Of a DNA stretch of 64,000 nt, positions 59,435 through 64,000 are shown one piece after another. This DNA is from an uncultured Planktomarina sp. (GTDB taxonomy: Bacteria; Pseudomonadota; Alphaproteobacteria; Rhodobacterales; Rhodobacteraceae). Position numbers and translations under genes: made by a program. The notes under the pieces were generated by a model. That model did no database searches. It was not told the origin of the DNA and saw nothing but the letters and a program-made list of their open reading frames with translations. Within the stretch, counting starts at the first letter, position 1, and each line of letters opens with the position of its first letter. The stretch spans positions 372,001-436,000 of the forward strand of contig CAJJBJ010000002.1 of NCBI GenBank assembly GCA_905182455.1. The letters are read 5' to 3'.

Positions 59435-60550
59435 TCAGCTCTTTTGTTCGCGCAACACACCATCTGCGCTCATTTGTGCATAGAGTAAACCCTCTCGCAG
59501 CCCTCTATCGGCCACTGAAAGCTTATGCGTGGGCCAACTTCGCAGCAAAGCTTGCAAAATCGCTGCCCCTGACATGATCAACGCTTGACGGTCTTTGCCA
59601 ATGCGTGGATCATTTTTTCGTCCCGTGGGGCCCATTCGAAGGTAATCATGTATTACCTTATCAATTTCTATCGAAGACATCGACAGCCCATCGACTTTAT
59701 TACGATCATAACGCCGCAAGCCCAAATGGCTGGCCGCCACAGTGGTCACCGTGCCGCTGGTGCCGATGATCTGGAAATGTGCCATTTTATAGGCCCGCTC
59801 ATAGGGGATGAATTTCTCGAGTTTTTCTTCGAACATCAAACTCATCAGTGCAAAGCGGCCCGCATCATCATCCACATCATTGAACAAATCACGCAACGTG
59901 GCCACGCCCAGAGGCACAGATATCCAATCAACTACTTTCGCACCATATTTATTGGGCCGCTCGCCAGAGCGAAACCCTTTGTGCATATGCATAATTGCGC
60001 GGCTGCGCAGCTTTGGCTCCACGTCAACCAGATCAATCCACACCAGCTCCGTTGACCCACCGCCAATATCCACTACAAGCAATTGATCGGTGTCGTTGGT
60101 CACCAAAGGCGCGCAGGATAAAACCGCCAGTTGTGCCTCCTCTTCCGCTCGGATGATCTCAAGATTGAGACCCGTTTCCTTGCGGATCTGCCGCATGAGC
60201 GCCGCACCATTGTCTGCACGTCGACACGCTTCGGTGGCGACCAAACGCATCTTTTTCACACGATATTGTTTAAGTTTTTGGCTGCAAATACGTAGGGCTT
60301 GCAGGGTTCGGTTCATCGACGCGCGGCTCAGTCTCCCAGTTTCTTCTAAGCCGATTCCAAGCTGGACCGATTTTGAAAAACTGTCCACGACCTTGAATTG
60401 CGCACCGTCAGGCTGCGCAATTAACATTCTGCACGAATTTGTGCCTAAGTCCAACGCCGCATAAAGCGATTGAGCTTGAGCCTTAGGGCCTGCGGTGGAT
60501 CCAACCGCTTTAGGAACCGCGCCCGCAGACCGGGGACGCTGTGGCGTCAT
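59435..60550 (-). CDS. Ppx/GppA family phosphatase
   Basis: The 371-residue protein belongs to the exopolyphosphatase/guanosine pentaphosphatase family of the sugar-kinase fold: [15 protein letters not shown] near residue 32, [11 protein letters not shown] near 104, [13 protein letters not shown] near 154 and [15 protein letters not shown] near 257. It hydrolyses polyphosphate or pppGpp; sequence alone does not separate these. It is the first gene of the pair with rlmE. The N-terminal 28 residues are low-complexity and the true start could lie slightly downstream. Confidence 0.92.
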   Translation of the reverse strand: MTPQRPRSAGAVPKAVGSTAGPKAQAQSLYAALDLGTNSCRMLIAQPDGAQFKVVDSFSKSVQLGIGLEETGRLSRASMNRTLQALRICSQKLKQYRVKKMRLVATEACRRADNGAALMRQIRKETGLNLEIIRAEEEAQLAVLSCAPLVTNDTDQLLVVDIGGGSTELVWIDLVDVEPKLRSRAIMHMHKGFRSGERPNKYGAKVVDWISVPLGVATLRDLFNDVDDDAGRFALMSLMFEEKLEKFIPYERAYKMAHFQIIGTSGTVTTVAASHLGLRRYDRNKVDGLSMSSIEIDKVIHDYLRMGPTGRKNDPRIGKDRQALIMSGAAILQALLRSWPTHKLSVADRGLREGLLYAQMSADGVLREQKS

Positions 60551-60777
60551 TATTATACGCCTTTCGGATTTCGAGTTACCACCAACTTAGGCGCATAGAG
60601 GGGGCCATGCAATCATTCATAAAGTTATTGCGAAATTTTCCAATGTCGAAGGCTATTAATTCCAAGTTGCATTTGTCATTACGGCAAGGTCGCTACCACC
60701 CGTTCAATTGTCGAAATTCGACCCTGTTTTATGTTCAATTGCTCCTAGTAATCCGTTACAGAGAGATGAGGAATCAA

Positions 60778-61077
60778 ATGGCAGATGTAATTGTTGTGTA
60801 TTGGCGAGATATTCCAGCCCAAGTTATTGTGGGTAAAGGTCGCAAAGCGGCCAAGGTTCAACTGCCAGAACGGTTTGAGCAGGCCATCGATCGCGCCGCG
60901 ATGAAGATTGGCGCGGAAGATACCGATTCCTATTTGGCGGAATGGCGCAAAGCACCGGCATATGAGGTTGAGGGCGAGCAAGCGGATGTGGCGCAGTCAG
61001 AAGCCAATCGCATTGATGCCGAATATGACCAAACCAAAATTAAGCAGCTCATCGCCAATGATGGCTGGACCAGATGA
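60778..61077 (+). CDS. Small 'virulence factor' family protein (PF13769-type)
   Basis: This 99-residue protein matches the family labelled virulence factor: VIVVYWRDIPAQVIVGKGRK at the N-terminus and EDTDSYLAEWRKAP near residue 47. The name is historical and no function is proven. GAGGAA just before ATG 60778 fixes the start within a longer frame. It leads a run with a methylenetetrahydrofolate-reductase-like gene and a corrinoid methyltransferase, a linkage also seen in other roseobacters, so a role in folate/corrinoid methyl transfer is inferred. Confidence 0.85.
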   Translation: MADVIVVYWRDIPAQVIVGKGRKAAKVQLPERFEQAIDRAAMKIGAEDTDSYLAEWRKAPAYEVEGEQADVAQSEANRIDAEYDQTKIKQLIANDGWTR

Positions 61078-61107
61078 CTCTTAAATATTTACTCACAGGA
61101 GAGGCTC

Positions 61108-62034
61108 ATGGCCCTGCTTAATTTCGGATTAAAGGACGTGCCAGCTGTTGAGGTCAATCCACAGGTTGAAACCTTCCTGAAGGATTTTTCAATTGAAGTG
61201 ATGCCGCGCACCGCTGAGAAGGTTGAAGACTTCCGTGACTTCCTGCCCGGTGCCACCCGCGTCTATGTTGCGCATATCGAGGGCACACCTATCGAAGATA
61301 TGGTTGCCACCGCAAAGCGGTTGGCGGCTGAAGGTTACGATGTAATGCCGCATTTCCCGGCGCGGATCATCAAGGACGAAGCGACGCTGCGCAATTGGAT
61401 TGCCATGTATCAAGGTGAGGCTGACGTTGAGCAGGCCCTGATTCTTGCGGGCGGTGTCACAACTCCGCACGGGGACTATCACAGCTCCATGCAGCTTTTC
61501 GAATCTGGTGCCTTTGGCGATGCTGGGTTCAAACGCCTACATGTGGCCGGTCACCCCGAGGGCAACAAAGACATCGATCCCGACGGGGGGATGACCAATG
61601 TCGATGCGGCCTTGCGCTGGAAGCAAGCTTTTTCAGACACATCCGACGCTGAAATGGCCATCGCGACTCAATTTTGTTTTGAGGCTAAGCCGGTGATTGA
61701 TTGGGCCAATGACTTGGCCGCCAATGGCATCACACTGCCTATTCATATTGGTGTGGCAGGTCCGGCAAAATTACAGACCTTGATCAAGTTTTCCATCGCC
61801 TGCGGTGTGGGCGCATCCCTACGCGTATTGCAGCGCCGGGCCAAGGATTTGACCAAATTGCTCCTGCCCTTCAGCCCAAATGAATTTTTGGCCGAATTGG
61901 CTGCTCATAAAGCTCAAAACCCGCAGCTTAACATCTCCCATGTGCATTTTTTCCCACTTGGTGGGATCAAGACCAACGCCAAATGGGCCATCGAAAACGG
62001 CGGTTCTTCCGTTGTTCCTGTTTCTCAATCCTAA
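61108..62034 (+). CDS. metF: Methylenetetrahydrofolate reductase family protein
   Basis: The 308-residue protein has the (beta/alpha)8 layout of MTHFR-like flavoproteins: SIEVMPRTAEKVED near residue 28, FPARIIKDEATLRNWI near 93, LILAGGVTTPHGDY near 112, HVAGHPEGNK near 145 and ATQFCFEAKPVIDW near 190. It is a divergent, short MetF branch found beside corrinoid methyltransferases in roseobacters, probably linking 5-methyl- and 5,10-methylene-THF. AGGAG precedes the ATG. It lies 12 bases before the methyltransferase gene. Confidence 0.9.
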   Translation: MALLNFGLKDVPAVEVNPQVETFLKDFSIEVMPRTAEKVEDFRDFLPGATRVYVAHIEGTPIEDMVATAKRLAAEGYDVMPHFPARIIKDEATLRNWIAMYQGEADVEQALILAGGVTTPHGDYHSSMQLFESGAFGDAGFKRLHVAGHPEGNKDIDPDGGMTNVDAALRWKQAFSDTSDAEMAIATQFCFEAKPVIDWANDLAANGITLPIHIGVAGPAKLQTLIKFSIACGVGASLRVLQRRAKDLTKLLLPFSPNEFLAELAAHKAQNPQLNISHVHFFPLGGIKTNAKWAIENGGSSVVPVSQS

Positions 62035-62046
62035 GGATTATCAAGA

Positions 62047-63111
62047 ATGACACGCACCGTTGTTGAGTCAAAAACAAAAACCGCGATTATTGGTTTTGAC
62101 GAGCCCTTCTGCGTTATCGGAGAGCGTATCAATCCAACTGGCCGGAAAATTCTCAATGCTGAGCTTGAGGCTGGAGATTTTTCTCGGGTTGAAGCCGACG
62201 CCATTGCGCAAGCTGCGGCTGGCGCCTCGATCTTAGACATCAACTCTGGCGCCGTTTTTTCCAACAAAATGGCCGAAGATCCGCGCTATGCTGACAATAA
62301 CTTTGTCGAACCGACATTGATGCGCGAATTAGTGCTGCGGGTGCAGGCGGTTGTCGACACACCTTTGTGCATCGACAGTTCCGTGCCCGGTGCTTTGGAA
62401 AATGGCTTAGCCGCTGCCGAAGGCCGTCCCTTGCTCAATTCCGTGACCGGTGAAGAAGACCGGCTTGAGCTCGTTCTACCTTTAGTAAAAAAATACAACG
62501 TGCCGGTGGTGGCTATCTCCAATGACGACACCGGGATTTCAGAAGATCCAGACGTGCGCTTTGCTGTGGCCAAGAAGATTGTCGAACGAGCCGCTGATTT
62601 TGGCATTCCACCCCATGATATTGTGGTGGATCCCTTGGTGATGCCTGTGGGTGCGATGGGCACAGCTGGATTGCAGGTTTTCACCTTGGTGCGGCGCTTG
62701 CGCGACGAGCTGGGCGTGAACACCACCTGCGGCGCATCGAATATCTCCTTTGGCCTGCCAAATCGTCATGGGATCAACAATGCCTTCTTGCCGATGGCCA
62801 TGGTGGCCGGCATGACATCCGCAATCATGAATCCAGTGATGTTACCGGTCAATCAAGCCAAGATTGATGCCAAGAAAGAAGCCATTCGCGCGGCAGGCAT
62901 CATGCTGCCGGAAGATATGGATGATGAAACTTTCGTGACCCTCTTTGGCATGGGCTCGACCAACTCCAAAGCAGGTAAGGAAATGGAAGCCATCCGGGCG
63001 GCCAATTTCCTGATGGACAATGACGCCAGCGGTGGGGCTTGGATCAAATTCAACAAAGTTCCCGGAGACGATGCCGGCGGGCGCGGTGGGCGCAAGCGCC
63101 GCCGCGGTTAA
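62047..63111 (+). CDS. Methyltetrahydrofolate:corrinoid methyltransferase (pterin-binding)
   Basis: The 354-residue protein has the pterin-binding TIM barrel shared by AcsE/MtgA-type methyltransferases and MetH: VIGERINPTGRKIL near residue 23, AGASILDINSGAV near 58, PLCIDSSVPGAL near 100, and NTTCGASNISFGLPNRHGIN near 225. It moves methyl groups between tetrahydrofolate and a corrinoid protein. A basic Gly/Arg-rich tail ends it. With the MetF-like gene it forms a one-carbon module, as used in demethylation of quaternary amines; the methyl source is not encoded here. A terminator follows. Confidence 0.9.
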   Translation: MTRTVVESKTKTAIIGFDEPFCVIGERINPTGRKILNAELEAGDFSRVEADAIAQAAAGASILDINSGAVFSNKMAEDPRYADNNFVEPTLMRELVLRVQAVVDTPLCIDSSVPGALENGLAAAEGRPLLNSVTGEEDRLELVLPLVKKYNVPVVAISNDDTGISEDPDVRFAVAKKIVERAADFGIPPHDIVVDPLVMPVGAMGTAGLQVFTLVRRLRDELGVNTTCGASNISFGLPNRHGINNAFLPMAMVAGMTSAIMNPVMLPVNQAKIDAKKEAIRAAGIMLPEDMDDETFVTLFGMGSTNSKAGKEMEAIRAANFLMDNDASGGAWIKFNKVPGDDAGGRGGRKRRRG

Positions 63112-63130
63112 CAAAATCACAAGATCTCAA

Positions 63131-63158
63131 GGGCGCGGTGGCATCACTGCGCTCTTTT
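63131..63158 (+). terminator. Terminator after corrinoid methyltransferase gene
   Basis: GGGCGCGGTG pairs with CACTGCGCTC (two G-U/G-T type pairs) around GCAT and runs into TTTT, 19 bases after the stop. Confidence 0.8.
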
Positions 63159-63161
63159 GCT

Positions 63162-63932
63162 TTACAAGTTGCGCGCCGTGGCAGCCGTGGCTCTTAGAGC
63201 AGTTTGCAATGTGACCACATCCGCCGCCACGCCCAAAAACTTACCGCCCTGCGCCACAAAACGCTCTTGCTCCTCCTCCCCTAAACAAATTGTACCGGCG
63301 CAAAGCCCTGCTGCGGTGATATCAGCCATGCCTTTAGCGATAACCTCGAGCACATCAGGATGATTCAAATTACCCAAATATCCCATATCCGCACTTAAAT
63401 CGGCAGGACCAATGAAAATGCAATCTACCCCCGGTACTTTGGCAATCTGAGGGATATTGAGCATGGCAGACAATGTTTCGACCTGCACAATCACGCAGAT
63501 TTGGTCATTGGCGGTGTGGGCATAGTCTGAAATCGCGTTGTAACCGCTGGCCCGGGCCAAAGCGTAGCCAACCCCGCGATTGCCTTCGGGCGCATATTTG
63601 CAAGCCGCAACGACTTTGGCCGCCTGTTCGGCAGTCTCAACCATAGGCACCAAAATACTTTGCGCACCGATATCCAAGACCTGCTTTAGGATCCAATTCT
63701 CGCCGTCTGGCACACGTACAATGGCGCTGGCACCCAAGCCCTGCAATGCCCGCAGCTGCGACTCAATCAGCGGCAAATCATTGGGGCCATGCTCGCCATC
63801 GATCAAACACCAATCAAAGCCTGCGGCCCCGGCCATCTCAGCCACCGCGGGGCTGGTGAGCCCCAACCAAATGCCGATTTGCATTTCACCGGCGCGAATT
63901 GCGGCCTTTAACTCATTTGTTGGTGCAGGCAT
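63162..63932 (-). CDS. HpcH/HpaI aldolase family protein
   Basis: The 256-residue TIM-barrel protein matches class II pyruvate-type aldolases such as HpaI and 2-keto-3-deoxy-rhamnonate aldolase: FDWCLIDGEHGPNDL near residue 39, IVQVET near 148 with the metal-binding glutamate, and FIGPADLSADMGYLGN near 172 with the metal-binding aspartate. It cleaves or forms 2-oxo acids from pyruvate and an aldehyde; the substrate is unknown. It is convergent with the one-carbon genes and shares their terminator region. No neighbour in the window indicates the pathway. Confidence 0.92.
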   Translation of the reverse strand: MPAPTNELKAAIRAGEMQIGIWLGLTSPAVAEMAGAAGFDWCLIDGEHGPNDLPLIESQLRALQGLGASAIVRVPDGENWILKQVLDIGAQSILVPMVETAEQAAKVVAACKYAPEGNRGVGYALARASGYNAISDYAHTANDQICVIVQVETLSAMLNIPQIAKVPGVDCIFIGPADLSADMGYLGNLNHPDVLEVIAKGMADITAAGLCAGTICLGEEEQERFVAQGGKFLGVAADVVTLQTALRATAATARNL

Positions 63933-64000
63933 GGCCTAATCCTTTGTTGCTTGGATAAAAACAGCCATAGAACACGCCAAATGACAAGGCTTTTACAAAT

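Noticed and set aside
1-64000. CRISPR arrays, prophage genes, toxin-antitoxin pairs or biosynthetic clusters
   Set aside because: I saw no regularly spaced repeats, phage structural genes, known toxin-antitoxin pairs or secondary-metabolite enzymes; apart from 36.2-38.0 kb the window reads as ordinary core chromosome.

Overview
The window looks like a chromosomal segment of a marine roseobacter-type alphaproteobacterium (Rhodobacteraceae). This is an inference from protein similarity, gene order (tkt-gap-gap; sucC-sucD-sucA-sucB-MAPEG-lpd; ferritin-like/M23/bactofilin/prfB/PBP1a; cysG-DUF2849-cysI-cysH-DUF934), a GTTC-N7-GTTC type LexA box and moderate G+C. A Planktomarina/RCA-like lineage would fit but is not proven. 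Nearly all of it is core chromosome; only about 36.2-38.0 kb looks accessory.

Layout. 1-3.8 kb: end of transketolase and two GAPDH paralogues, both preceded by LacI-type palindromes. 3.8-5.3 kb: coaD and a LysR gene, the latter divergent from a valine/branched-chain acyl-CoA catabolic cluster (5.4-11.4 kb: mmsA, acyl-CoA dehydrogenase, 3-hydroxyisobutyryl-CoA hydrolase, mmsB, MmgE/PrpD). 11.4-22.3 kb: uvrA with an SOS box, a PDH-type lpd with an 18-bp perfect palindrome in front, DUF924, an MFS carrier, queA and a giant AsmA-like envelope protein. 22.3-29.4 kb: peroxiredoxin, DUF455 ferritin-like protein, M23 hydrolase plus bactofilin, prfB and PBP1a. 29.6-36.2 kb: aminotransferase, M48 peptidase, RodZ-like protein with ispG, M20 peptidase. 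36.2-38.0 kb: two identical tRNA-Asp genes, an inverted copy of their spacer, a DUF5655 remnant and a complete IS1595-type element. 38.0-44.0 kb: Lrp regulator divergent from a sulfate-assimilation operon. 44.2-46.1 kb: infC (AUA start) and glutaryl-CoA dehydrogenase. 46.3-55.0 kb: succinyl-CoA synthetase and 2-oxoglutarate dehydrogenase genes, followed by a convergent GntR gene that shares its operator sequence with sucC. 55.7-64.0 kb: YgjP peptidase, TIGR02300 protein, tRNA-Ala, glpK, ppx-rlmE, a folate/corrinoid one-carbon module and an HpcH/HpaI aldolase.

Two overall themes. First, the control regions hold several clean palindromes that tie local regulators to central carbon genes; the strongest is TGTGATCACA, present twice before sucC and once before the GntR gene. 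Second, at least ten single-base frame breaks disrupt otherwise well-conserved genes (mmsA, mmsB, MmgE/PrpD, DUF455, M23, PBP1a, transposase, YgjP). Because they hit housekeeping genes as well, uncorrected sequence errors are the simplest explanation. I describe these genes as single loci and mark the breaks.
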